Below, piece after piece: positions 10,198 to 18,383 of a stretch of DNA of 27,447 nucleotides. Each line of letters begins with the position of its first letter. Position 1 is the stretch's first letter. The notes under the pieces were generated by a model that was not told the DNA's origin, searched no databases, and was given only the letters and a program-made list of their open reading frames with translations. The DNA is from an uncultured Streptococcus sp. (GTDB lineage: Bacteria > Bacillota > Bacilli > Lactobacillales > Streptococcaceae): assembly GCA_916048145.1 (NCBI GenBank), contig CAJZGT010000003.1, positions 1 to 27,447 of the forward strand, written 5' to 3'. The position numbers and the translations under genes were made by a program.

Positions 10198-12351
10198 ATG
10201 ATTTCATTTATTGAAAAAAACTATTTTAAGATTAATTTGTTATTTTTATCAGTTATATCTTTTTATTGTATGGCGGGCTTGATTGTTCCACTTCAATCTA
10301 TTTCAGCTAATAAATTTGTCACTCTTGGCATGACCCTTATGGGCGTTTTGTTGGGACTTTATAACTTTTTTATAAAAAAAGCTTATCTGACAGTTAGAAA
10401 AATTGAGTATTTAATTCTCTTTTTTCTGATGAATATTCTAACAGCTGCGCTAGTTGTCAAGTATGGTTTTTCAACAAATATAAAAAATTTAGTAGTCTTT
10501 TTCATCTATTTTTTTGCAGTTTATCCAGTCTTTCATTCTTTCACAGAGAAAAAAGCGCGTGTCCTTTTTGATGTGTTCTTCTCAGTTATTACTGTTGCAA
10601 ACACTATAGGTGTACTTGTATCGCTTGGTCAATTTTTAATGTTACAAGGTTATCGTGTATATGATTATAAAGGACTTTTAATTCGTCAGGGATTTGTAGA
10701 ATCCCGTTTATTCGGAATCTTGGCAAGCCCCAACTATCTCTCTATTATTTCTTTGATGGTGATTATTTACTTGTGGATGCGTCTGTCTCTCTATAATAAA
10801 GTCATTAAAATATTAGCTATTTCATCTATTGTACTTAATTTCGCTTATATTGTTTTATCTGGTTCAAGAACAACTTATATCTGTTTAGTTGTAGTTGCTT
10901 TACTTTATGGTTTGATGACAGCTAACTGGACTAAAAAAGGCAAATCTATTCTGACAGTAGCTCTGACAGTAGGTTTAGTATTTGTTAGCTATAATGGTAT
11001 TAAGTATAGTAGTGATATTTACTTGAAAGCTCATTCTGCTGAGATAAAAAAGAACTTAGCTAATGTTCAAAAAGGGGACAAGAATTTTTCTCTTGAAAGA
11101 ACAGACACCAGTGAAGAAAATATCTCTAATAACCGTTTTGCTATTTGGCAATCAACAGCTTCCTTTATACCTAAACGCCCACTGTTTGGATATTCAGGTG
11201 GGAATTGGTATGAGTTAGGGAAAGAGTATGATGCTTCTGCTTATATAATCAAACAGCATTATCTTACTCATAATGGATATCTAGAATTACTCTTTTATGA
11301 TGGTTTAACTGGTTTAATTCCGATGACCATTTTTATGCTCTCCTTCATTATTTCCAGTCTCAAAAAATATAAAAAATATCTTCAAGAAGGACGCCGTAAT
11401 CATGAATTGATTACCATTCTACTGATGACAGTGGTTATTCTCATCTCTAACTTGTTCTTGAGTTCAACCTTCTATGGAATTTCACTACAGGGTTGTATCT
11501 TGTTTGTGATTTCAGGTTACTATTTCTCTGTTCTCTATAAAAAAAGAGATGGCTACAGAAAGCTAGACGAAGCAGAGATCAAAGAAGTTGAACTAGGTGT
11601 CATGGATTACATCCACAATCTCTGTCAAAACGAGAACATCAACTATTCACTGGCTTATGGAACCTTGCTGGGAGCAGTAAGACACAAGGGCTACATTCCT
11701 TGGGATGATGATATTGATATCTCCTTGAAACGCGATGAATACGACAAATTGTATCAAGCAATTTTGCAAGATAATGACCCAGTCTACAAAGTAGTTTCTT
11801 GGGAAAATGACGCTCGGTACCCTTACCCATTTTACCGAGTTTATGACGCGCGAACAGTCTACGACAACAATTATATCGAAAATGATATTGATTTAGGGAT
11901 TTGTGTGGATGTTTTCCCATTTGACTATTATGCTGATGTTAACAAAGACATGGTAAAACTAGATACTTACCGTCGTTTATCAGTCTATACCCTTTATGGC
12001 ATCCATAATAAGAATGCGAAACTCAAGAATATCGCCAGATACTTACTTGTCCTTGTATTCCGTCTGACTCGTGTCAAAACTTGGAATCAAAAAATGAACA
12101 TCCTATCTATGCAAGAAAAAGATGGAGACTTCATTGACTACCTCATGGAGAACAAAAGAGTTTCTACGAAGTTTGACAAGTCCTTCTTGGACACAACGAT
12201 TGATAGTCCATTTGAAGATAGAGTTTACAAAATTCCTGAGGCATATCAGCAAATCCTTTCTGCCATCTACGGGGATGACTTTATGGAAATTCCTCCTCTG
12301 GAAAAACGAGTGAAGCATGATGATTTCCTCGCTTATATAAAGGAGGGATAG
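10198..12351 (+). CDS. Fused membrane glycan polymerase (Wzy/O-antigen-ligase-like) and LicD phosphotransferase
   Basis: This 717-residue protein has two modules. Residues 1-447 hold about twelve hydrophobic segments, with one long extracytoplasmic loop (about 268-362) and the HNGYLELLFYDGL motif at 358-370, typical of Wzy/WaaL-type polymerases and ligases; SGSRT (221-225) fits too. Residues from about 452 form a complete LicD domain: LAYGTLLGAVRHKGYI and PWDDDIDI with Asp503-Asp504-Asp505-Asp507, then ICVDVFPFDYY. By topology the LicD part should be cytoplasmic while polymerisation occurs outside. The N-terminal half looks more AT-rich than the LicD half. The start follows AGGAG with 8 bases between genes. 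Likely role, by inference, is teichoic acid repeat polymerisation with phospho-substitution. I do not recall this fusion in standard pneumococcal strains; an S. oralis polymerase carrying LicD may be the nearest case. Confidence 0.82.
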   Translation: MISFIEKNYFKINLLFLSVISFYCMAGLIVPLQSISANKFVTLGMTLMGVLLGLYNFFIKKAYLTVRKIEYLILFFLMNILTAALVVKYGFSTNIKNLVVFFIYFFAVYPVFHSFTEKKARVLFDVFFSVITVANTIGVLVSLGQFLMLQGYRVYDYKGLLIRQGFVESRLFGILASPNYLSIISLMVIIYLWMRLSLYNKVIKILAISSIVLNFAYIVLSGSRTTYICLVVVALLYGLMTANWTKKGKSILTVALTVGLVFVSYNGIKYSSDIYLKAHSAEIKKNLANVQKGDKNFSLERTDTSEENISNNRFAIWQSTASFIPKRPLFGYSGGNWYELGKEYDASAYIIKQHYLTHNGYLELLFYDGLTGLIPMTIFMLSFIISSLKKYKKYLQEGRRNHELITILLMTVVILISNLFLSSTFYGISLQGCILFVISGYYFSVLYKKRDGYRKLDEAEIKEVELGVMDYIHNLCQNENINYSLAYGTLLGAVRHKGYIPWDDDIDISLKRDEYDKLYQAILQDNDPVYKVVSWENDARYPYPFYRVYDARTVYDNNYIENDIDLGICVDVFPFDYYADVNKDMVKLDTYRRLSVYTLYGIHNKNAKLKNIARYLLVLVFRLTRVKTWNQKMNILSMQEKDGDFIDYLMENKRVSTKFDKSFLDTTIDSPFEDRVYKIPEAYQQILSAIYGDDFMEIPPLEKRVKHDDFLAYIKEG

Positions 12352-12354
12352 AAC

Positions 12355-13071
12355 GTGTTACAATGGTTAAAAAGAAGTTTAGCTAGTCTCTTAGGAGATA
12401 AGAAAGATCTGGTTAAAAATCTACCTATTATCAAAAGTTTAAATAAAAAAGCCAATATCGATTTGGATTCAAAGAGAAGCAATTTGCTCAAAGAAAACTT
12501 TGAAGATATTCTAAAAGCAATCTATCAATCTAATCTGAAATCCTACGATATTTGGTTAGACTTTGGAACTTTGCTTGGCTTCTATAGAGAAAATGATTTG
12601 ATTCCCCATGATTTAGATATGGATTTTGGGATTATTATCCCAGACTATGAAGCTTTTTTAAAGGATGAGAAAGTTCTGTTTGAGAAAGGATTTGTCAGGA
12701 CAAAAGAGTTCTATTATAATGACAAGCTTGTAGAGTTGTCCTATAGTTATAAGGGACTTAATGTTGATTTTATTGTCTATACTAAAAAGGAGAATGCCAT
12801 CTCCTCAGATACTATTTTCTACATGACAAATGCCTTGGGAAATCCAACAAGGTATGAAGTCTATCACTATGAATTGCCCTTTACAGCGCTAAGTGAATGC
12901 AGTTTTAAAGAGATTTTAGTAAAAGTTCCAGAAAATACAAGAGAATACATCAGTCACTTGTATGGGGAGGATTTTGAAATCCCTAATACCCATTATAACT
13001 GGAAAGAAAATCCAATTTACAAACAAAGAGATGCTAGATTGGCTAAGGTTATTTTAGAGAAATCTCTTTAG
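12355..13071 (+). CDS. Small LicD/fukutin-like nucleotidyltransferase-fold protein, GTG start
   Basis: The 238-residue protein resembles the LicD/fukutin-related group but diverges from the two LicD proteins upstream. It has WLDFGTLLGFYRENDLIPHD (residues 67-86) and an acidic run Asp86-x-Asp88-x-Asp90, replacing the usual WDDDxD with HDLDMD. A second element VDFIVYTKKEN stands where LicD proteins have VDVFPFDYY. No ATG is in frame near the start; GTG at 12355 lies eight bases after AGGAGG (12341-12346), which strongly supports it. It begins 3 bases after the polymerase-LicD fusion gene. It may transfer a polyol phosphate, sugar phosphate or choline phosphate to the glycan; which one is unknown. 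It is the last intact gene of the cluster on this strand. Confidence 0.78.
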   Translation: MLQWLKRSLASLLGDKKDLVKNLPIIKSLNKKANIDLDSKRSNLLKENFEDILKAIYQSNLKSYDIWLDFGTLLGFYRENDLIPHDLDMDFGIIIPDYEAFLKDEKVLFEKGFVRTKEFYYNDKLVELSYSYKGLNVDFIVYTKKENAISSDTIFYMTNALGNPTRYEVYHYELPFTALSECSFKEILVKVPENTREYISHLYGEDFEIPNTHYNWKENPIYKQRDARLAKVILEKSL

Positions 13072-13162
13072 TAATATAGAAAAGAGGGGATGTTGAAGTT
13101 CTTCCTTGTTAACTCTAGTTTCTACTCAAGTTTAACAATTTGGCTTTTTGCTCCCTTTCCAA

Positions 13163-13428
13163 GCTGATGGTTCTTTATTGAAGAATGCAACAACACCTGA
13201 TGGTTATAAAGTTAATGAAGAAGGTGTATGGAAACAAGTAGTTACTGTTGATAAGAAGCCAAATCAATCTACAAACAGGAAACATCTAATTTGACTGATA
13301 AATCAGACAAGATGAATAAGGAAGAAAAGCAAGAAAATCATAAAGAAATGAACTCTTCTAATTCAGAAAAACAAAAAGAGGACTCAATTGTAGAGCCAAG
13401 TATTTCCAACAAGAAAGAGAAGGAATAA
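13163..13428 (+). pseudogene. Frameshifted fragment resembling the tail of a choline-binding/wall protein
   Basis: Reading from 13163 gives ADGSLLKNATTPDGYK then VNEEGVWK, which resembles the last repeat and tail of choline-binding or related repeat proteins. That frame stops at 13292. The +1 frame continues from about 13276 as a Lys/Glu/Asn-rich hydrophilic tail (QETSNLTDKSDK... ending KEKE) to TAA at 13426-13428. No start codon, ribosome site or upstream domain is present. The simplest reading is the 3' remnant of a surface-protein gene with a frameshift, left by recombination at the edge of the glycan cluster. The remaining 13072-13162 shows no clear feature. Confidence 0.6.
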
Positions 13429-13434
13429 TGAGAA

Positions 13435-13472
13435 AATCCCCTGCTAGTAGAATAGTCTATTAGCAGGGGATT
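13435..13472. terminator. Bidirectional terminator between the licD cluster and the convergent flippase gene
   Basis: A 17-base-pair stem (arms 13435-13451 and 13456-13472, loop ATAG, one G-T pair) has a GC-rich middle (CCCCTGC/GCAGGGG). T-rich DNA follows it on the + strand and an A-run precedes it, giving a T-run on the - strand. It sits between the + strand remnant and the end of the - strand flippase gene, so it can end transcription from both sides. Confidence 0.9.
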
Positions 13473-13475
13473 CTT

Positions 13476-14954
13476 TTAATTTCTTTTAATCCTAGCAAGT
13501 GCAAGATTGAGTGCATAGTGGAGTGTTTTATCTTTGGTAAGAAATAGCGTCAAGAGATAATAGATACCGCAAGTCGCAACAGTCGAGAGAACCATGAGTA
13601 TCATATTGAAGTTGACTGTATAAGAGTTGATTTGGAAAAGGAATTTAAACGCTAAGTAGATTGGAATGAATCCGAGCGATACAATAGTATAGCGTGTTAA
13701 GGTAATAAAGATTTCTTTTAAATCAAGCAACTTATGTTTCTTGATAAAGTAAATTTCCAGTAGAACAACTACAGTTTCTGCAATAATAGTAGTAGCAATG
13801 TAGTACTCTGGTGCAAAAATATTATTGAAATACAAGAGACTGTTGAGTAGGATATTGGCACCGCCACCAATAAAGTAAAAGGCTGTTAAACGATTTTCGT
13901 GGTCATTGATGAAGATGATCTGTTTACCGAGAATCAATTCAATAGCCCAGATGATGGTACGAAAGGCGAAGACACTAGTCACAATACCTGCTTCGAGGTA
14001 TTTTTCAGAAGAGTAGATAACTGCCGCGTAGTTTCCCAACACCATCATTCCAATACTGGTTGGAATGATAAGGAAGTAAAAGAGGGCAGCTCCTTGGTTC
14101 AGAAGATTTTTATAAGATTCGTAGTCTTTCTTACCGAGATAGTATCCGAGACGTGGAATACTGACGTTGATAGCTCCACTCAGGACACTGGCAATCAACA
14201 TGACGATGCTAGAAGCAATGGTATAATAAGAAATGTAGTTTTCATCAGGTCCTTTGGTGATAAACATTCTATCAAGTAAGGTGTATAGCATATTGGCATT
14301 AGCTAGAAGCAACATGGTCAAGAGTGGCTTAGATGCTTTGATTAATTCCATGAGACCAATTTTGACAAAGGAAACTTCTCGTTTAATCCAGAGAAAACTG
14401 AGTAGATAGTTGAGAATTGTCGTTGCACTCATGATGATTGCATAAGGTACGATATCATTTGGAGTTTTTACAAAGGTAAAGATAGCAACCAACATGGCAA
14501 TTCGAATAACCAATGTCTTGTAGAGGATGAAGGCATAGTTTTCATAAGCTTCGTTCATCCATTCGATATAAAGGAATTGGAAGAGCGCCTGGACACCAAG
14601 TATGTAGTAGAGTTCTTTCAAATTTTCAATACTATTATCTAGGTAAATAAACAAAAAGTAGATACTTGTTGTAAGGACAGAAGTAATTACAGATATATAG
14701 AATAACTTGGAGAAGACATAATTAATCTTATCTTTATCATCTTTAACCTTACTGATAGCACGAATCCCGTAGTTGTATATTCCAAAGGCAGCTAGTGGAA
14801 TGACAAAGCTGGCCCAGGTATTGGCGGTATTGAAGTAACCGTAGTTGGATTTGCTGAGAATCCGCGTCAGATAGGGATTGGTTATCAGCGGAAAAACGAT
14901 ATTGAGAACATTGACTAGCAAGCTAGCCAGTGCATTAACTTTTATATTTTTCAT
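13476..14954 (-). CDS. Polysaccharide/teichoic acid flippase (Wzx/PST family)
   Basis: This 492-residue integral membrane protein has a dozen or more hydrophobic segments and the N-terminal pattern of PST-type flippases, with NPYLTRILSKSNYGYFN near residues 26-42. Such proteins carry lipid-linked repeat units across the membrane. The start was placed at 14954 (MKNIKVNALAS), giving the usual PST N terminus. The longer frame back to 15152 would add 66 residues and run over both divergent promoters. The ribosome site is weak (GAAAG). It converges on the licD cluster and is divergent from mecA. It probably exports the glycan built by the neighbouring genes; TacF, the pneumococcal teichoic acid flippase, is a functional analogue encoded elsewhere in that species. 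Capsule export is an alternative. Confidence 0.87.
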   Translation of the reverse strand: MKNIKVNALASLLVNVLNIVFPLITNPYLTRILSKSNYGYFNTANTWASFVIPLAAFGIYNYGIRAISKVKDDKDKINYVFSKLFYISVITSVLTTSIYFLFIYLDNSIENLKELYYILGVQALFQFLYIEWMNEAYENYAFILYKTLVIRIAMLVAIFTFVKTPNDIVPYAIIMSATTILNYLLSFLWIKREVSFVKIGLMELIKASKPLLTMLLLANANMLYTLLDRMFITKGPDENYISYYTIASSIVMLIASVLSGAINVSIPRLGYYLGKKDYESYKNLLNQGAALFYFLIIPTSIGMMVLGNYAAVIYSSEKYLEAGIVTSVFAFRTIIWAIELILGKQIIFINDHENRLTAFYFIGGGANILLNSLLYFNNIFAPEYYIATTIIAETVVVLLEIYFIKKHKLLDLKEIFITLTRYTIVSLGFIPIYLAFKFLFQINSYTVNFNMILMVLSTVATCGIYYLLTLFLTKDKTLHYALNLALARIKRN

Positions 14955-14991
14955 TGTACTTTCTTTCTTGTATTGTAAAATGGTCTCTAGT

Positions 14992-15000
14992 ATTATATCA
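14992..15000 (-). promoter_or_regulatory. Extended -10 promoter for the flippase gene
   Basis: On the - strand this reads TGATATAAT, a perfect extended -10 (hexamer at 14992-14997), 38 bases before the ATG at 14954. No good -35 is seen at 17 bases. Confidence 0.6.
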
Positions 15001-15018
15001 CATTCTCGCTTCATTCTT

Positions 15019-15047
15019 TTGATAAAATCATAAAAATCTAGTATAAT
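15019..15047 (+). promoter_or_regulatory. mecA promoter, near consensus
   Basis: TTGATA (15019-15024), a 17-base spacer and TATAAT (15042-15047) make a near-consensus sigma-A promoter 31 bases before the mecA start. It lies back to back with the flippase promoter. Confidence 0.85.
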
Positions 15048-15078
15048 AGATAGAACTGAAAGTATGAGGTTACTAGCA

Positions 15079-15816
15079 ATGAAAATGAAACAAATTAGTG
15101 ATACAACTTTGAAAATCACGATGTCTTTAGAGGATTTGATGGATCGTGGCATGGAGATTGCTGACTTTCTCGTTCCTCAAGAAAAAACAGAAGAGTTCTT
15201 TTATGCTATCTTGGATGAGCTAGAGATGCCTGAGAGTTTTTTGGATACAGGTATGTTGAGCTTCCGTGTGACTCCAAAACCTGATAAGGTCGATGTCTTT
15301 GTAACCAAATCAAAGATTGACCAAAATCTAGATTTTGAAGACTTATCGGATTTACCAGATATGGAAGAATTGGCTCAAATGTCGCCAGATGAATTTATCA
15401 AAACCTTGGAAAAAAGCATCGCAGACAAAACCAAGGATGATATTGAAGCGATTCAATCTCTAGAGCAAGTAGAAGCCAAGGAAGAAGAGCAGGAGCAGGC
15501 TGAACAAGAAGCTGAAGTCAAGAAAGAGCCTTATATCTACTACATCCTTTCTTTTACAAAATTGGCTGACTTGGTGTCTTTTGCTAAGACAGTGACTTTT
15601 GAGATGGAAACTTCTGAACTCTACAAGATGAATGAGCGCTATTATTTGACCATTTTAGTGGATATTGAAAATCATCCAAGTCCATATCCAGCTTGGCTGT
15701 TGGCCCGTATGCGCGAGTTTGCGGACGATAGTGACATCAGTCGTTCAGTCTTGCAAGAGTATGGTCAAGTCTTGATGAATCACGATGCAATACTTAATCT
15801 GCAAAAGATTGGATAA
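15079..15816 (+). CDS. mecA: Adaptor protein MecA
   Basis: MecA delivers substrates to the ClpC unfoldase for degradation by ClpCP; in streptococci it helps shut down competence by acting on ComX/ComW (family knowledge). The 245-residue protein has the conserved N-terminal substrate-binding domain (MKQISDTTLKITMSLEDL), a highly acidic Glu/Gln-rich linker (about residues 130-155) and the C-terminal Clp-binding domain from PYIYYILSF. The start was set at 15079, eight bases after GAGG, and not at the ATG at 15064, which overlaps that ribosome site. It has its own promoter and terminator, so it is a single-gene unit beside the glycan locus. Confidence 0.95.
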   Translation: MKMKQISDTTLKITMSLEDLMDRGMEIADFLVPQEKTEEFFYAILDELEMPESFLDTGMLSFRVTPKPDKVDVFVTKSKIDQNLDFEDLSDLPDMEELAQMSPDEFIKTLEKSIADKTKDDIEAIQSLEQVEAKEEEQEQAEQEAEVKKEPYIYYILSFTKLADLVSFAKTVTFEMETSELYKMNERYYLTILVDIENHPSPYPAWLLARMREFADDSDISRSVLQEYGQVLMNHDAILNLQKIG

Positions 15817-15850
15817 TCATTTCTGGAAAATTATTTCTAGATTTTAAGGA

Positions 15851-15876
15851 GAGCGAATCGTCTGATTCGTTTTTTC
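15851..15876 (+). terminator. Intrinsic terminator after mecA
   Basis: CGAATC (15854-15859), loop GTCT and GATTCG (15864-15869) form a short stem followed by a T-run. It begins 34 bases after the mecA stop. Confidence 0.8.
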
Positions 15877-15927
15877 TTTTCTAGATTGAAATAGTGATTT
15901 ACTATAATAGGAATTTTCATAAAATTC

Positions 15928-15936
15928 TGTTATAAT
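15928..15936 (+). promoter_or_regulatory. Extended -10 promoter for hom-thrB
   Basis: TGTTATAAT is an extended -10 with hexamer 15931-15936, 31 bases before the hom ATG. The -35 is poor. Because it overlaps the ATG at 15935, that upstream start would not be on the transcript. Confidence 0.7.
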
Positions 15937-15967
15937 GGCTATATTAGAAAATTTCGAGGAGACAAAC

Positions 15968-17254
15968 ATGACAGTTAAAATTGCTTTACTAGGATTTGGT
16001 ACCGTTGCAAGTGGTGTGCCTTTCCTCCTAAAGGAAAATGGAGAAAAAATCAATCAATCAGCACATTCAGAAATTGAAGTTGCAAAAGTATTGGTCAAGG
16101 ATGAAGATGAAAAGAATCGCTTGCTTGCAGCAGGGAATGACTTTAACTTTGTAACCAATGTAGATGATATTTTATCAGATCAAGACATTACGATCGTAGT
16201 GGAATTGATGGGACGTATCGAACCTGCTAAAACCTTTATCACTCGTGCCTTGGAAGCTGGGAAACACGTTGTTACAGCTAACAAGGATCTTTTGGCTGTC
16301 CATGGTGCAGAATTGTTAGAAATCGCTCAAGCTAACAAGGTAGCACTTTACTACGAGGCAGCAGTAGCTGGTGGTATTCCAATTCTTCGTACTCTAGCAA
16401 ATTCCTTGGCTTCTGATAAAGTCACGCGCGTGCTTGGAGTCGTTAACGGAACTTCTAACTTCATGATGACCAAGATGGTGGAAGAAGGCTGGTCTTACGA
16501 TGATGCTCTTGCGGAAGCGCAAAGACTAGGTTTTGCAGAAAGCGACCCGACAAATGACGTGGATGGGATTGATGCGGCCTACAAGATGGTGATTTTGAGC
16601 CAATTTGCTTTTGGTATGGAGGTTGCATTTGACGATGTAGCCCACAAGGGAATCCGCAACATCACACCAGAAGACGTAGCTGTAGCCCAAGAACTTGGCT
16701 ATGTAGTGAAATTGGTTGGTTCTATTGAGGAAACTCCTTCAGGAATTGCTGCAGAAGTGACTCCAACCTTCCTTCCTAAAGCGCATCCACTTGCTAGTGT
16801 GAATGGCGTAATGAACGCTGTCTTTGTAGAATCTATCGGTATTGGTGAGTCTATGTACTACGGACCAGGTGCTGGTCAAAAACCAACTGCAACAAGTGTT
16901 GTAGCTGATATTGTTCGTATCGTTCGTCGCTTGAATGATGGAACCATCGGTAAAGACTTCAACGAATACAGCCGTGACTTGGTCTTGGCAAATCCTGAGG
17001 ATGTTAAAGCAAACTACTACTTCTCAATCTTGGCACCAGACTCAAAAGGTCAGGTCTTGAAGTTGGCTGAAATCTTTAATGCCCAAGATATTTCCTTCAA
17101 GCAAATCCTCCAAGACGGAAAAGAGGGTGACAAGGCGCGTGTCGTTATCATTACACACAAGATTAATAAATCTCAACTTGAAAATGTCTCAGCTGAATTG
17201 AAGAAGGTTTCAGAATTCGACCTCTTGAATACCTTCAAGGTGCTAGGAGAATAA
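15968..17254 (+). CDS. hom: Homoserine dehydrogenase
   Basis: Hom reduces aspartate semialdehyde to homoserine, the branch point to threonine and methionine. The 428-residue protein has the NAD(P) loop GFGTVASG (residues 9-16), [11 protein letters not shown], the GVVNGTSNF segment and the [16 protein letters not shown] substrate region. The last 75 residues or so look like a C-terminal ACT domain ([20 protein letters not shown]), common in Gram-positive Hom and linked to threonine feedback. The start at 15968 follows GAGGAG (15956-15961). thrB begins 1 base after its stop, so the two are coupled. Confidence 0.97.
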   Translation: MTVKIALLGFGTVASGVPFLLKENGEKINQSAHSEIEVAKVLVKDEDEKNRLLAAGNDFNFVTNVDDILSDQDITIVVELMGRIEPAKTFITRALEAGKHVVTANKDLLAVHGAELLEIAQANKVALYYEAAVAGGIPILRTLANSLASDKVTRVLGVVNGTSNFMMTKMVEEGWSYDDALAEAQRLGFAESDPTNDVDGIDAAYKMVILSQFAFGMEVAFDDVAHKGIRNITPEDVAVAQELGYVVKLVGSIEETPSGIAAEVTPTFLPKAHPLASVNGVMNAVFVESIGIGESMYYGPGAGQKPTATSVVADIVRIVRRLNDGTIGKDFNEYSRDLVLANPEDVKANYYFSILAPDSKGQVLKLAEIFNAQDISFKQILQDGKEGDKARVVIITHKINKSQLENVSAELKKVSEFDLLNTFKVLGE

Positions 17255-17255
17255 G

Positions 17256-18125
17256 ATGAAGATTATTGTACCTGCAACCAGTGCCAATATCGGGCCAGGT
17301 TTTGACTCGGTCGGTGTAGCTGTAACCAAGTATCTTCAAATTGAGGTCTGTGAAGAACGAGATGAGTGGTTGATTGAACACCAGATTGGCAAATGGATTC
17401 CTCATGACGAGCGTAATCTCTTGCTCAAAATTGCCTTGCAAATTGTACCAGACTTGCAACCAAGACGTTTGAAAATGACCAGTGATGTTCCCTTGGCGCG
17501 TGGTTTGGGTTCTTCCAGCTCGGTTATTGTTGCTGGGATTGAGCTAGCAAACCAACTGGGGCAGCTCAACTTGTCAGACCATGAAAAATTGCAGTTGGCG
17601 ACCAAGATTGAAGGACATCCTGACAATGTGGCTCCAGCCATTTATGGTAATCTCGTTATTGCAAGCTCTGTTGATGGACAAGTTTCTGCTATCGTAGCAG
17701 ACTTCCCAGAATGTGATTTCCTAGCCTACATTCCAAACTATGAATTGCGTACTCGAGACAGCCGTGGCGTCTTGCCTAAGAAATTGTCTTATAAGGAAGC
17801 TGTTGCAGCTAGTTCTATCGCCAATGTGGCGGTTGCGGCCTTGTTGGCAGGAGACATGGTGACCGCTGGGCAAGCAATCGAGGGAGACCTCTTCCACGAG
17901 CGCTATCGTCAGGACTTGGTGAGAGAATTTGCGACGATTAAGCAAGTAGCCAAAGAAAATGGTGCCTATGCAACCTACCTCTCTGGTGCTGGTCCGACAG
18001 TTATGGTTTTGGCTTCTCATGACAAGATGCCAACGATTAAGGCTGAATTGGAAAAGCAACCCTTCAAAGGAAAACTTCATGACTTGAAAGTTGATACCCA
18101 AGGTGTCCGTGTCGAAGCAAAATAA
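17256..18125 (+). CDS. thrB: Homoserine kinase
   Basis: ThrB is a GHMP-family kinase that phosphorylates homoserine for threonine synthesis. It is 289 residues long. It shows [13 protein letters not shown] at the N terminus, the GHMP ATP loop [11 protein letters not shown] (79-88) and the C-terminal [10 protein letters not shown] motif. It follows hom directly, with CTAGGAG overlapping the hom end as ribosome site. There is no threonine synthase gene next to it in this window. Confidence 0.97.
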   Translation: MKIIVPATSANIGPGFDSVGVAVTKYLQIEVCEERDEWLIEHQIGKWIPHDERNLLLKIALQIVPDLQPRRLKMTSDVPLARGLGSSSSVIVAGIELANQLGQLNLSDHEKLQLATKIEGHPDNVAPAIYGNLVIASSVDGQVSAIVADFPECDFLAYIPNYELRTRDSRGVLPKKLSYKEAVAASSIANVAVAALLAGDMVTAGQAIEGDLFHERYRQDLVREFATIKQVAKENGAYATYLSGAGPTVMVLASHDKMPTIKAELEKQPFKGKLHDLKVDTQGVRVEAK

Positions 18126-18134
18126 AGAATAGAA

Positions 18135-18181
18135 GATAGGATGGGGAAACTCTTGACCAGAGGGCTTCCTATCCTTTTTTT
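18135..18181 (+). terminator. Probable terminator after thrB
   Basis: GATAGGA (18135-18141) pairs with TCCTATC (18167-18173) around an inner CTCT/AGAG hairpin, and a long T-run follows. The stem is short but position and T-run fit a terminator for hom-thrB. Confidence 0.65.
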
Positions 18182-18192
18182 GAAAAGAAGTT

Positions 18193-18354
18193 TATACTTG
18201 ATGAAAATCAAAGAGCAAACTAGGAAGCTAGCCGCAGGTTGCTCAAAGCACCGCTTTGAGGTTGTGGATAGAACTGACGAAGTTAGCTCAAAATACTGTT
18301 TTGAGGTTGCAGATGTAAGCTGACGTGGTTTGAAGAGATTTTCGAAGAGTATTA
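18193..18354 (+). repeat. BOX element between thrB and msrAB
   Basis: The sequence starts like boxA (TATACTTGATGAAAATCAAA), passes through a boxB-like module (about 18252-18296) and ends in a boxC-like module closing with CGAAGAGTATTA. Compared with the second copy at 22944-23133, the third module is shorter, lacking the ACATATATCTACGGCAAGG part. BOX elements are short imperfectly palindromic repeats scattered through pneumococcal and related genomes and thought to be mobilised in trans. A 60-codon open frame across it has no coding character. Confidence 0.92.
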
Positions 18355-18383
18355 GTTAAAAACTTGATAAAGGAGAAATAAAG

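Noticed and set aside
14955..15152. N-terminal extension of the flippase by 66 codons
   Set aside because: The extension covers both divergent promoters and the mecA start, and the PST N terminus begins cleanly at 14954.
15935..15967. Upstream ATG for hom
   Set aside because: It overlaps the -10 hexamer; GAGGAG correctly places the start at 15968.
18141..18323. 60-codon open frame after thrB
   Set aside because: It runs from the thrB terminator into the BOX repeat and has no ribosome site.
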